Below are positions 1 to 11,215 of a stretch of 64,000 nucleotides of DNA, in pieces. The notes under the pieces were generated by a model. It was not told the DNA's origin. It ran no database searches and saw only the letters and a program-made list of their open reading frames with translations. Both the position numbers and the translations under genes were made by a program. How positions within the stretch are numbered: the stretch's first letter is position 1; every line of letters begins with the position of its first letter. Origin of the DNA: Ophioderma brevispina (lineage: Eukaryota > Echinodermata > Ophiuroidea > Amphilepidida > Ophiodermatidae); assembly GCA_023653785.1 (NCBI GenBank), contig JAMKCH010001622.1, positions 51,868 to 115,867 of the forward strand. The letters run 5' to 3'.

Positions 1-224
1 TTTGGCACAACTTATTGGCAGCCATCTTGGATGGGTGAAGGAAGGATAAATGGTGATACGAAATTGAGATATCGTCAAGGAACTTTGCACCTGGAGCACA
101 ATGTGTTTTCTCATCTCATAGTGGCAGCTATAATTATGTTACATGTATGTGGATTATTCCATTATGTATTAAGTATTACAAAAGAACAACCTGCCAGCAC
201 AAGAGTGTGTGGCACACTGATGTC

Positions 225-317
225 CACAATGATCTTGTGATCAATAGGTTGTAGGTTTGAACCCCGTAGGCACAATGATCTTGTGATCAGGTTGCAGTTT
301 CGAACACTAGTCCTATA
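225..317. repeat. Two 46-bp tRNA/SINE-like tandem units
   Basis: The word CACAATGATCTTGTGATCA starts at 225 and again at 271. Each is followed by a B-box-like segment (GGTTTGAACCCC in the first, a weaker TTTCGAACAC in the second). This looks like a duplicated remnant of a tRNA-derived SINE head. No A box is convincing and no cloverleaf can be drawn, so it is not called a tRNA gene. Confidence 0.4.
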
Positions 318-1663
318 ATTTAATTTATATTTTTGTGGGAGGTAAAGGAGAATTAATTGGTATTAAGAATGAATAGCTGCCACATGAGGTTAGTAAAGAA
401 GTTGTGGTCCAGGAGCACAGTTTGTTTGTTTTACGATATCTCAGCTTTGCAAATGGTAACAGGTTTGGTTGCCTGTGAATTAATTATAAACTGTGGGATT
501 GATTTAAATTACCCTTTGTATAAAAAAGTTAAGAGATCATGGACAGTGAGATAAACAATTATGACCTGTCATGTAAAGGAGAATGGAAATATATTATCAC
601 AGAAATATGAGTCGTCCATAATGATAATATCTGTCCATATACATTCAACTGTATAATTCCAGTAAATTTGCCATGTTTAACTCAGTATCAAAATGATTTT
701 ATATGTATAAACAATATGACTGTATTTGTTTATTCTTATGTTTGTCAATATCTTTCCTTTGTTTTCTTCTATATCTGTATTCATGCTTTGATTTTTTTAA
801 ATATTTGTAGGGTAGGGATCAAACCATACAATTAATGGTAGACATAAAGTGTAGCCAATTTCTCTTTGAGACTGACCATTGTGTTTAACTTTTAGGTGTC
901 GGTTTAAAGGGACAGGAGGAGATTTTTTGAGGATACAAATTTCTCTCAATTTGCACCTGATCGGTTGTAGAAAACCTACTGAGAACATTTCAAAGGTTTA
1001 TTGGACAGCAAGTAAGAAACGAAACCAAAAACTATGTTTTAAACTTGACTGCTATCATAATCATCCCCAAAGCATGCTTCGATTTTTCTGTCATGGTGTA
1101 CATACATCCAACTGTCCCTCATTGAACCAGTTTGGTATTAATCTGGCTGCGCACACAAAAAGTGTCACTGATGGGCTAGGCCATTCATTCCGTCAAGTGC
1201 TAATGTCACAACATCATACAATGCATGACGGAATAAATTATAATACCTCATTTGCATCCATGGGACTTCTATATAAAACGTCTACCATGTATACACTAAT
1301 AATCACCCTTGCTAACTCATCTAAATGTGCACATTGTGCATTATTAAGGTGATGCTAACACAGGTGATTATTAGTACATCACATTGGAATGCTTATTTTT
1401 GCTTGGGATGGGCCAAATATTAGTGAGGTTTAGATGCCATACACAATGTGTTCTTGTATGTGAAACATGGTATTCTTTTGTTCTATCAATCAATGAACAA
1501 AAGAATCCACATTCCAAGTACAGGTACACTTTGCACATGACATCTAAACCTGCTGCCTATTACCTGTATGTTGAAACCTGTTACCATCATTCTGGTTCTC
1601 TGGTAATAAGACCAGTATTTTTATTCACCTTAAAGCTGATGCTACACTTGTCATATTAGACAT
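318..1663. other. AT-rich non-coding stretch
   Basis: No supported gene. An open frame of 157 codons at 879-1352 has no recognisable domain, signal or repeat. A short inverted pair (TAATAATCACC near 1298 and GGTGATTATTA near 1362) may be a small hairpin remnant. Confidence 0.5.
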
Positions 1664-1893
1664 GGTCCGTATACACAAAACGTTAGACCAAGTTAAAGTT
1701 ATACCTGGTCTAAGTCAAAATTAGTTTTGACAGTTATTCACATTTTCTTCATAAAGTAACTTCCAAATTCAAGATTGAAATGTAAATTTCAAAATAAATA
1801 CAAAATACCTGATGTCAATACAAAGGAAATTGTCTTTTCTGGTGGGACTAAATTACACTTAGAGCAGGTCTAACTCTTTTGTGTATACAGACC
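1664..1893. mobile_element. 230-bp TIR element (MITE-like)
   Basis: The left end GGTCCGTATACACAAAAC is the inverse of the right end TTTTGTGTATACAGACC. The complementarity continues into GTTAGACC / GGTCTAAC, giving TIRs of about 27 bp around an AT-rich centre with no coding capacity. Flanks (CAT at the left, TATG at the right) leave the target duplication unclear, perhaps 2-3 bp. The superfamily is not resolved; a Harbinger-like short target would fit. Confidence 0.7.
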
Positions 1894-3231
1894 TATGTTT
1901 TTGGTTTGATCCCTTAAGGTGTTTTTAGCACTACCCTATTTGTGAGGGTTGGCAACATATTAGGGCACTTTAACTATAGTTTTGTTCAATTGCCCTCAGA
2001 TATTTCCAAATACAAGTGTATGTATTAAAGAGACATTCATAATGTCTAGCTTTGTCCCCCAACGTGCCTAAAGTAAATTAAAGATTTGGTTATCATCTGA
2101 AACATTGGCATACTTATGTGTGCCAAATCAGATAGCTGATTCAATTTCCTCTAAAATAAAGTCAGGATTTTGTCATTTCTGTCCACTTGGTCTATCACTG
2201 CGATGCAAAATTTTGCTGACAATCAGAATCAACTGGAATTTTGGAGATGCCCATTTTAACAATATAATATCTGAATCATGAAATTGTCATTCAGGTATAT
2301 GTTTTGCCTTGCTTATGTTGATTAAAGCCAAAAACAAGCATTTTTTTAAAAAATATTATAAACATATCGTCATGTGAATGCAACAAGGGCATAAGTGCAA
2401 TAGCTGCCATTTGTCAGAAATTCCCACAAACCTACTATTATGCCAAGTCTTTGGTCAGTGACTCTTGAAACGATTCTTCAGGTGACCCCTGTCGCATGAA
2501 GAAACATTTTAAGAACCACTTACTCAAGGAAAGATAAATTGAGTTATCCAAATACGTGGCAGCACACAGATGTGTCACATGGCAGCTATTGCGCTTACAA
2601 CCTTCTTGTATTCACACAATGATATTAGTTGTTCTGCTTATTTTACACAACTCCTCTTCAGCTGACATAACTGGAACAAAATATTGATGACTTGAAAGTA
2701 TTAGCTTTATAATCTAAATTTTGGACTTGCGATTTACTTACTGGAAATTTGTCATAATGAAATTGAACAGAGCTATGGTTAATGTTCTAATATGTTGCAA
2801 CCTGTCCAATATTTGTTGCTACCAAATTTTGAAATTAAAATAAAAAATAGAAAGCCTTGAGCTGGGTGCCTATTATGTATGATTGTTATTCATTTTTCTG
2901 TAATTTTATAAATAATTTTGCACTGCATTCCTTTACATAATAATTCCAAACAAAATAAATCAACATGGATTGTCAAAACAGTTTGTAGCTTGTTTTAATT
3001 TCTATTTGGACTATTTAATTATTTAATATGTACAAGTGTACTTTAGTTAATTGTTATGAATAATTTAGTTTTGCATGTGGCTGGTCATCAATCTTGCTTT
3101 TACAGTTCCATAGGGTGGAAAGGACTTGAAGTTGTTAAATAGGTACAAGAAAATGCAAATAGCAATTGTACCTGTGTTTGTGTCAAGTCTACGACGGGAC
3201 CAGAAAGCATTGAATATTGGGTTGGTGTGAC
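1894..3231. other. AT-rich non-coding stretch
   Basis: No supported gene, RNA or repeat. Base composition is typical of intergenic or intronic DNA in this window, with several AATAAA-like words that have no coding context. Confidence 0.5.
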
Positions 3232-3344
3232 ATCATTAGTGAAACTATTGATTTTTCAGAGAGTAAAGAAGTAATAGACAAATTCAGGTGACTGGTGTGA
3301 ATCTATTCATGAACTGACTGAAAATCAATAGTTTCACTAATGAT
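3232..3344. repeat. 113-bp hairpin with 27-bp arms
   Basis: ATCATTAGTGAAACTATTGA at 3232 is matched by the inverse TCAATAGTTTCACTAATGAT ending at 3344. The arms run through TTTTTCAG / CTGAAAA with almost no mismatch, around a centre of about 58 nt. It is probably a very small palindromic MITE; no target duplication is clear. Confidence 0.65.
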
Positions 3345-5100
3345 TGTCAATGGTAGGTATCTCTTTCTGGCAATGTTTATTGGAATGGAATGTCCCGGAA
3401 AGATTTGGAGTAGGTTTATCATCCTCATTTCCTGGGACCTTTAAATGACTAACAAAGTGTGCTTTTAGAACTGTGGCCATGTTTCAAAATCTGTGTTAAT
3501 CAAGCCACTACTGAAAAAATTTGAAGCTCAGCAGGTCAAAGGCTGCTGTCCTCTTAAAGGTTTTGCTTGCACACAGAGTTTTCACATATCAGGGGTCCTT
3601 AAAAAATTAGAAAGTTACTGTTTTTTCCCTGATGTTAAAGCTTTCCATCAAAAAATTCCATCTGAAAGCATTAAAAACTGAAATGTTTCTTTGGTACAAA
3701 ATTGTGCAATTGCTAATTTCGTTTATCGGAGCAAATACAAAATTAAGACTATGTTTTAAATGAAATATAAGCAAATCAAAATCGCCCTTTTTCTCTCTTT
3801 AAGCATCATGGAATGTCATAGACCCTCGTAATCTGATATTAAAACCACAAAGGTCAAGACTGTCAAACAAGGTGCATGCCATGAGAATCAACTATATGGC
3901 GTTGCGTGTTTTTTGTTTAACACGCCATTTACTGAATGTTGCCGGCGACATATCCAATGTTTGTTTACATAAGTGTGCTGATCGGGCTTCATAATTTAGG
4001 GTGAGGCTAATAGCTGCTACCTAAAGTACATAACTGCTTTATTTGCATGCACAAATACCAATTCTGAAACTCTCGAGGCGCACTATTTTTTCAAATGTTG
4101 CCAGTGTCTCTTTAAATTCAAAGAAAGAATAGACTGTCTGTGTAAGCCAATGTAATTGATAACCAAAATGTCACTGTAAAAACAAGGCTATAACAGTGCA
4201 GTGATCTTTGGGGGCATATATGAGTTCTGTTGACCAGCATAGAATATGATACAAATTACATATGTGTTGCATGGGCTGGGAGAAGTGTCAGATTGATTTT
4301 TTTACTTGCGAAAATAAGTTTCAATCCTTTGTAGGTTTGGATAGGTCGTCGGTTACCACCATTTTTAGGTGTCTGGGTTTGGAATGGAAGGACATTAATG
4401 TTAGTATGCAAGCCAGTAGTCCAAAGTATTAGATATTAATGGTCACTTATTACAGAGAGCCATGCTGTCAATGTGCTGCTTAAAATGATCAATAATCACC
4501 ACTGCCCTCATGTTGCGCCATACAGGCATGCCGACATGACTCGGAGATTTCTTGATGTGCCGCCCATCCATTTCTGCCAATCTGTTTATTACGTGTCCAT
4601 TATGCTTTGACCGTGTGAAATGGCTAAGCTTAAATTTTTAAGAGATGTTGGTCTCTAGAAAATCACAACTGAGTAGTAGAAAAATTCCAGATCCAGAAAT
4701 TTTTTATATACATAGTATCCTTTGGTACTGGGAAAAGGTCTGCTGCTCAAATTGAAAAATCAGATTCTTTCTTAAGGCTTTTGAATTTTGAGCAGTGTAG
4801 ATGACTGCGTTCATTTTAGTTAAACTATTTTAATCAATACACCAAAAAGTAAGTCTGCATAAATATATTCGACTCCTCTAAACGCAGTAGGGAGTAGTCG
4901 AGGTTGCTCTGGACTAGACATCCATGTTGGGTCGGGCTGTGCCCAAGCTACGAGCTAATGTGGCAGTTGCAGTAGTTCCAGTTTGTTATTTCATGTTAGA
5001 TGGCCTTTGCCATGGTTTGGTAAATGCGTTTGGGGTTGACTCTGCATAGATTGTTTACCCTATATATCTATGTCTGTCTATCGTCTGTCTTGTGAGTGAG
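3345..5100. other. Non-coding stretch
   Basis: No supported gene. Short open frames (for example 3493-3681) show no domain. Nothing else is recognised. Confidence 0.5.
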
Positions 5101-5172
5101 CACGGCTGCCTCGTGGTTAGGGAGGTTTGCTTGCATGGGTGCAAATTTCCCAAGTTCAAATCCTGGTGGAAC
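5101..5172 (+). repeat. tRNA-like SINE head (possible)
   Basis: An A-box-like TCGTGGTTAGGGAGG is followed at tRNA-like spacing by a B-box-like AGTTCAAATCCTGG. The acceptor ends do not pair and the anticodon arm is poor, so this is better read as a tRNA-derived SINE promoter region than as a functional tRNA. The body and tail of the SINE were not delimited. Confidence 0.4.
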
Positions 5173-5597
5173 ACTTGATGGGCTTTATCAGGTACTCAAA
5201 ACTCGGATTTGATTCTGTATAGCAGCAATTGATTAAAATCAGAAAATACTGCTTCTCCTCAGTGTTCACTTGAATGGGCAAATAATCATAGAGGTTAAGC
5301 AGTTGCTTCATGTACAGAGAGTCGCAAATGTACATGTAAATCACAGCCAGTTTCAGCTAAGAGTAGGTGAAACCCCGACTGTTAAAATCCACCCCAGCCT
5401 CAAAGAGGGACCATTTGAGGTATCCGTGGATACATATCCCCAGATCAGCTTACAGAGCTAAACTAATCCTGACACATTAGACATGCCAAGACTTTCATGG
5501 GCCAAACAAACAAAGCTTCGGTCAAGATGCGGGAGGCTAGGGGAGGCACTAGGAGATTCCACAATGTTTTCCAGATGGGACCAGGGGCCTCCAGTAT

Positions 5598-6172
5598 CCA
5601 TTAAAGCAATAATAGCACCCGTTTTGAAGAGTGCCCCAATTTTTCAAAAATTTTCGATTTTAAACATGGTGCATTGGTAATTGGCTCGTAAACTATACTT
5701 GTGAATGGTTTTAAGCTCGAAAAACATTGTGTCATAAGGAAAGGGATTTTGTAATTAGAGTAATTAATATGGGAGATCTCGATATAATTCAACGGGCTGC
5801 TGGAAACGGGTTTCCAATGAAATAGCCAGAAAATAGCACAATTATACGTGTTTACGGCTCATCCATTAGTTGTTTACTAGTTGTTTAGGCAAAGTTCCAA
5901 GTTAGAGGTAATTGTCTTGAGGTGGCGCTATTTTCATCATGGACAGAATTTAAACTTAGCATTTATCTTGTCCGTTCAGTATAATCTGGATCCCAATTAT
6001 TAATTACAAAACGCTTTTATGATAAATAAGTATTTTTGAGCATTCTGTTTGAAGGTGTAGTTTCCTAGACAAAAATTACAACATAACTGTGCACAAAAAT
6101 AGCAATTTTGAAAAATTGGGGGCGCTCTTAAAAAGGCGCTCTTAAAAAATTTGCTTGTTATTACTTTAATGG
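5598..6172. mobile_element. 575-bp inverted-end repeat, family copy 1
   Basis: The ends are inverted: CCATTAAAGCAATAA at the left against TTATTACTTTAATGG at the right. Just inside them AGAGTGCCCCAATTTTTC faces GAAAAATTGGGGGCGCTCTT. A second, diverged copy lies at 40,680-41,258 and shares many blocks in the same order, including GCTCATCCATTAGTTGTTT and CAAGTTAGAGGT. No transposase ORF is present, so it is a non-autonomous element or a deletion derivative. Confidence 0.7.
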
Positions 6173-6779
6173 AAACTATGTTATGCCACCCGCTTGGAAG
6201 ATTTGGTAGGGCCTTTCAACAGAGGGAGCATGGATTTCAAAATGAATAGCCCATTGGGTAAGTACCATTTAAAAATCACACCCCCTTGTGGAAGGACTCT
6301 GATTAAACTTCCAGAGGGAAGAAACAAAACTAAACACAGCCCATGGGGTAGTTGCAATTTTGAACTATGCAGGAAAACTTCCAAAATATTCCAAAAGCGG
6401 AAATATTTCCTTTCTTCAAAGTAAACAATTGTGAGGATGGATGCTTTCACTACTGAGCTTTTAAAAGACTGGTCTCAGTATAGTAAATCTAAGGACAGTG
6501 TTTTAACTTCACTAATATCGAAAATTAGTATTGTAAAAGTATACATCTTAGAAAGTAAAATGGCGATGATGAATCCCATTTGGCATCAGATTAGTGTCAA
6601 AAAATTTGTTTTGAGAACTGTTGTGACTTCGTGCAGATTTATAACTGCACTCTGATGCATTATTCCAACTGGTGGCAGTAGTAATCATTACGATCAGAAA
6701 GGTATAACTGGAGGACGGGACACAGTCCTTTGTAAGATTGTCCATCAGCTAGTGCCAGCATCTGAGCAAAAAAACACCA
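6173..6779. other. Non-coding stretch
   Basis: Overlapping short open frames on both strands, none with a recognisable domain. It may include upstream remains of the fragment that follows. Confidence 0.4.
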
Positions 6780-7333
6780 TCAAACAAAAGGGGATGACAA
6801 GAAATTAAAAACTGGCATAGTCTTTAAGTCAGCCAAGGGCACTCACTATGGCTAATGTTACCTGGCTGTGAGAAAAGAAGCAGGATATATCCAGAACAGT
6901 GAAGATTGGACTGTGGTGTGGGTTGAAGATAAACGTCTCATCATATTCTCGCCAGAAATAATCACCGTGTCACGGAGACCAGATGTTACCATCTATTCTC
7001 CTGCAAGGAAAAAAGGAAGGTGTTGTCATTGAACTGACAGAACCGGCAGTACAAAGGGAAACCACCAAAAGAAGTGCAAATATGAGAGCTGAAATACTTC
7101 CCAGTAGAGGTGGGGTCCAGAGGATTCACCAACCAGACTCTGAGAACCAACTTCAAATTCCTTGGGCTGACAAATAAGAAAATCAAGAAGGCACTGGACT
7201 CTATCAAGAATGGCTCTACAAGCTATCTTTTATGTTTGTGGCTCACAAGAAACAAGAAGTTTGGTAGTTGGGAATTAGTCGCACAACAGTGTAAAGACTA
7301 CCAGGCAGAGGCAGCATCACAACAAGCTAGGTT
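6780..7333 (+). pseudogene. Decayed ORF with PD-(D/E)XK-like motif, retroelement type
   Basis: Read across two frames, the stretch encodes a block ending in RRPDVTIYSPARK followed by GVVIELTEPA. A later frame gives SRGFTNQTLRT, FKFLGLTNKKIKKALDSI and WLTRNKKFG. The RPD...IELT pair resembles the PD-(D/E)XK nuclease core. Comparable blocks are known from the C-terminal part of multi-copy retroelement-like proteins of invertebrates. At least one frameshift (near 7,100) and missing residues after VVIELT make it a pseudogene fragment. No RT motif is attached here. It could instead be a captured host nuclease, and the assignment to a LINE is inference. Confidence 0.45.
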
Positions 7334-8160
7334 CCTGTGCTCAGTTATGCCTTGAATGGATCTTGCTTTCTCTTCAGAGTGTTCCGCTTGCAAGCAGTGG
7401 AGGCACCAGGGGTGGCATGGGGTACATTTGCTCCCCCCCCAAAAAAACAATTCCTCCCCCCCCCCCATCTTCACAAACAAATATTGCATGGGCTTCACAT
7501 ATGTAGATGAAGAAAAGAAACACATCCAACAATGCCATCACAGGTATTGCAATACAGAGGGAGGGTTCCCGGGAACAAAGCGCTCAACCCACCACCGCCC
7601 GTCCCAAGTAGGGGGAAGTCGCAGTAGGCTTGAAAGAAAGAATGGATTACATGATGTAGTATATAAGCCTGGGCTTGATATGTTATGAATACACCAGTAC
7701 TGTGCACGTCAGAAAAGACTGATGCAGATCAAACCAGGATGCGGCCACACCTGGGCATGGTTTTCAATCCCCCCTCAATCAAATACCTCCTTGGTTTATG
7801 GATATATTGCTCATACTCATAGACTTATACGTCAATCCAGAGTTTTCGGAACTAGAGATAGGCCTAGATGCCAGGTGTTGCGTCTGGCCAGATGAAGAGG
7901 CCAGCTGTATATTTGTAGATGTTGTGGCGCATCCCCCGGGGCGCATGGGGTGGGGCATGATGGTTATAGACATGCGCCAATAAATGCATATCTCATCAAT
8001 AATGAAAACCAAATAACTTCCAAGGCCCTTGGGTTGTTTGTTGAAGGCAGCTGACGATTTCATGTACTAGTACATGTCTTGAACTGTTTGATGTTGCACA
8101 TAAGTTTGTGTTATGCTCCTTCGCTTGGAGGAATTGTTGTTGTTGATGAAGGATTCTGGG
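7334..8160. other. Non-coding with C and A homopolymers
   Basis: GCAGTGGAGGCACCAGGGG near 7,395 resembles the left end of CAGTGGCGG-type hAT MITEs, but no matching right end was found. C runs flank an A run at 7,432-7,467. No supported gene. Confidence 0.4.
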
Positions 8161-8204
8161 GGTGAGAGGATGCATTACCCATACGGGGAATGCATCCTCT
8201 CACC
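8161..8204. repeat. Near-perfect 20-bp stem hairpin
   Basis: GGTGAGAGGATGCATTACCC is followed by the 4-nt loop ATAC and then its inverse with one mismatch. The stem does not extend beyond 20 bp. It is too short and its loop too tight for a standard miRNA precursor. It may be a remnant of a palindromic MITE. Confidence 0.75.
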
Positions 8205-8462
8205 TACTGATTTTGCGGATGTTTTTCATCATTCATTATCATGATAATATTTGCTTAGTGTATGGGCCAGCTTTCACCATCCTTTGGTTCGGTATTCACA
8301 ATACTTTTCGTCTTGTACGAGTGTATTCATTTGATACGGTCCGAACCGGAACCTATAACACGTATTTTTCCAGAAAAAATGAATAAAAATCTAATTAGTA
8401 CTTTGATACATTAGTGCCTAAATTATTAATTATAGGAAGATGAAAGAGGAAGAAAAAAAATA

Positions 8463-8537
8463 GTGCGCCCCGGATGGGATTCGAACCTGAGATCTCAGGG
8501 CGAGTGCCGAACCGCTGAGCTAGCGGGATCAGGGGGG
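8463..8537 (-). repeat. tRNA-derived SINE head (probable)
   Basis: The minus strand carries an A box TAGCTCAGCGG and a B box GGTTCGAATCC at tRNA-like spacing. The T-stem and acceptor stem do not pair, so an intact tRNA is unlikely. An A/T-rich stretch follows on the minus strand. It is probably a SINE promoter or a tRNA pseudogene. Confidence 0.5.
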
Positions 8538-8544
8538 GCCGGCC

Positions 8545-10565
8545 AAGATAGCGTCGTTTTTGCCGTTCCCATAGGTTTAGCACGTGATCACGAAAACTTG
8601 ACAAATATTCTAAAGTCGAAGATGTTTAATATCAATATTTTTCCACTCAAAATCCGTTGGAGTTGAAGAATCAACTCCAGTGTAAGTATCGTCTTATTGT
8701 ATGAATGACGGTACAAACGGGATCCATTTTGAACGAGGCTGGTTTGACCTCATGTTCAATCGCAGGGTCACTGCTATTTATAGCTGCGGACCATGTACCA
8801 GGCCCTGTACCAGTTTAGAAGGCCTATGCACCACTGTGGAATGATTCGTTGACCTGCATGTTGCATCCCCTCTCATGTCCGATTTGATGATAGTTTTGCA
8901 GCACAATTATGCAACCACCGACTATTAATCAAGAGCCATTTTTAGATCGGTCGCGACTCCTTACTGGAATTCCCACTCGCACTCACTGATCTATTTATAA
9001 ACTCGCACAGTGACTTCACTGTTCAGGCTCGTTCAATGACTCGTTCGGCAGTTTTGCGCTATGAATGAAGCGTGGCCCCACCGCCTTGATCGGATGGTTT
9101 TATTAGTGTTGAAAATATAATACTTTAAGCCTGGGGTAAACCTTTACCTACTTAAAAACAACGTCAAACCATTCTAAATTTACACTTTTGATTAGTCAAT
9201 AATGATTCCGATCTAAACAATTTACTTGATTCTCTCCAAAATCGGGGCGGTCAAATTTATGGTATCATTTAAGAGAAAAGATTGTTTGTATAACGTTTCC
9301 CGAGCATCGAATGCTTCCGAAGACGGCTTTAATCTTCATGTCTGTGATCATTGTCCTTCCCCTCCAATGCCCATCCTTCCCCCCCCCCCCTCTGATGCTT
9401 ATCGGACTTCCCGGGTCGATTTACATAAATCATAAATTCACTTTTTGGCTCAGATGTATGCTGTTTCGTATGTTTTTCAGCGTCTCCTCTCCCAACCCGT
9501 TGAAAACCATTCGAAGGCTTTCCATGCGATACAATGTTAAAATACATGTTGGCCTACAATCATGATAGTCGGGGCGTTTTAGGGTAATTCCCTGGTATTC
9601 AACAAAGCCCTAGTGCGTGAGCTACGCCCCTCGGTGGTTCCGGGAACGCTGCGTCTAGGCAATAAATGAAACCTATTTGTTGGTGGTCATTTTGCACACT
9701 TTCTGGGGATTTTATATAGACCTTGTCACCTCTGATGTCATTTTGCAGGCAGTAGCAGGCAAAACAATATAATTGGCCAAAAAATAGGGCATGTGATTCA
9801 ACCACGAGCTTACATGTACCACTGAATAGCAGGCAGTTTTCATTTTTGGCAGACAATTAAGACTTCCACCTATCACACAAACACATCCATTACAAATTCT
9901 CCCCAGCACCCGAGCCAGCACCGTACCCTCACCTAGCTCCATCCAGTACCGCTGAGAGGGGGTTAAAGGAGGTAATTAATCCTGGGCCTGGGTCCTAGTT
10001 GGCCCAAACAAAAAAATACAGGATCCGTAAAAATGAATAAATGTGGTCTTTGGGGGCCTGTTACGATAAAAGGGGGTGGAAGGACCGCTAATAGCCGAAA
10101 TAGGCCGATTTTGCATATTTTAGCATGAACCGGGGAAGGTGGTGCACGAGCTCAAGATAAGCCGCTTAATATTTGTACTTTGTAAGATGGTAATGCTTGA
10201 TCAGTGTATTTCATAAAAGTTCTTCTGCAAAGGTCTATAAACGTCCATAATTAAATGATAAACCCCTGTGTAATTATCTGTTGTGTAAAATAACACTTCC
10301 ATTAACAATGTTACATGATGATGGACTTAAATTTTTATGAATTTATGTAATCATACTTAAGGGAAAAATAATTTATACAGACCTAGAGCATTTTTGGCGG
10401 AGTATTTTGTACACTATTCTGGTCTGGAATTTGTATTGCATATATAGCATTGTAACATATTGCTCTCTCATTCTGTAAAAAAGATAAGTCCTATGTATGA
10501 TGGCATTTGCACTATATATATGATATGTTCGTGCAAAGGTTCAAATGTGATTACCACTGGCTATT
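8545..10565. other. Non-coding stretch
   Basis: No supported gene. Overlapping open frames at 9,226-9,565 on both strands are driven by a C run and carry no domain. Confidence 0.45.
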
Positions 10566-10757
10566 AGAGGGGCAGTTCGTGATCCATAGCCTCGTCCCCC
10601 GGACTTACCTAAGAAAGTTGACATTTTATATCACCATGAACTGTTAGCCTTAAGTAATCATGTGTACATAATCTTGCGTGCAAATTTTGGTTCGCATCTG
10701 TAAGAAAATTCCCAACATTGTCTTTTCTGTCTATATCTTGAAACGGAGAGATATTAC
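10566..10757. repeat. Dispersed repeat, copy also at 58.4 kb
   Basis: GATCCATAGCCTCGTCCCCC and the following segment (TTATATCACCATGAACTGTT, CATGTGTACATAATCTTGCG, ending at GAGATATTACA) match the segment starting at 58,382 in the same order with many substitutions. No ORF. Family not identified. Confidence 0.6.
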
Positions 10758-10834
10758 AGCACAGTGGCCTCTCTGGGGGGGGGGATCGATCAAAATTGGG
10801 TTACAGGTGTGCGTCCGCCGGGTGTAAAAATCGA

Positions 10835-11165
10835 ACCAGGTTTTATAGTGACAATTTGTACAAAAATGGACACATTTATTTATATAGTGAAATTTCGCAC
10901 CATTCTCATAGTAATCTTAGCAAAATTCGGCCCATTTTCATTAGTAACATTTCCGAAATTCGGAAAAGTCAACCGGTTTCATTGTGATTTTCCGCAAAAT
11001 CAGAAAAAATTGACCATTTTCAGAGATAAAATTGCGACCAAAAATTGGAACATGACCATTTAGATTAGGTAGCAATGACCTAAAAAATTGACCCATCAAT
11101 ATAGTAGCATCGTGGGAAAAATGACCCATTATTATTAGTAAAGGGGTGAAAATGGACCCATATCG
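10835..11165. repeat. Strongly diverged minisatellite, ~35-40 bp units
   Basis: About nine consecutive units share a scheme: an AT-rich start such as TTTATAGTGAC or TATAGTAGCA, then AAAAATTG or AAAATTCGG, then GACCCATT or GGCCCATTTTCA. Units differ so much that the order shows only when written one under another. It is flanked by G and C runs (10,776-10,785; 11,200-11,215). Confidence 0.5.
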
Positions 11166-11215
11166 GCGGCCCATATGTACCTAACCTTTCCTCCATGAGA
11201 ACCCCCCCCCCCCCC

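Noticed and set aside
879..1352. 157-codon open frame as a gene
   Set aside because: No domain, no splice or start context, and composition like the surrounding non-coding DNA.
5101..5172. Functional tRNA gene
   Set aside because: A- and B-box-like words are present but acceptor and anticodon stems do not pair; kept only as a SINE-like head.
8161..8204. MicroRNA precursor
   Set aside because: The stem is 20 bp with a 4-nt loop, shorter than a normal precursor, and there is no flanking stem extension.
8463..8537. Functional tRNA gene on the minus strand
   Set aside because: Good A and B boxes, but the T stem and acceptor stem mismatch at most positions.
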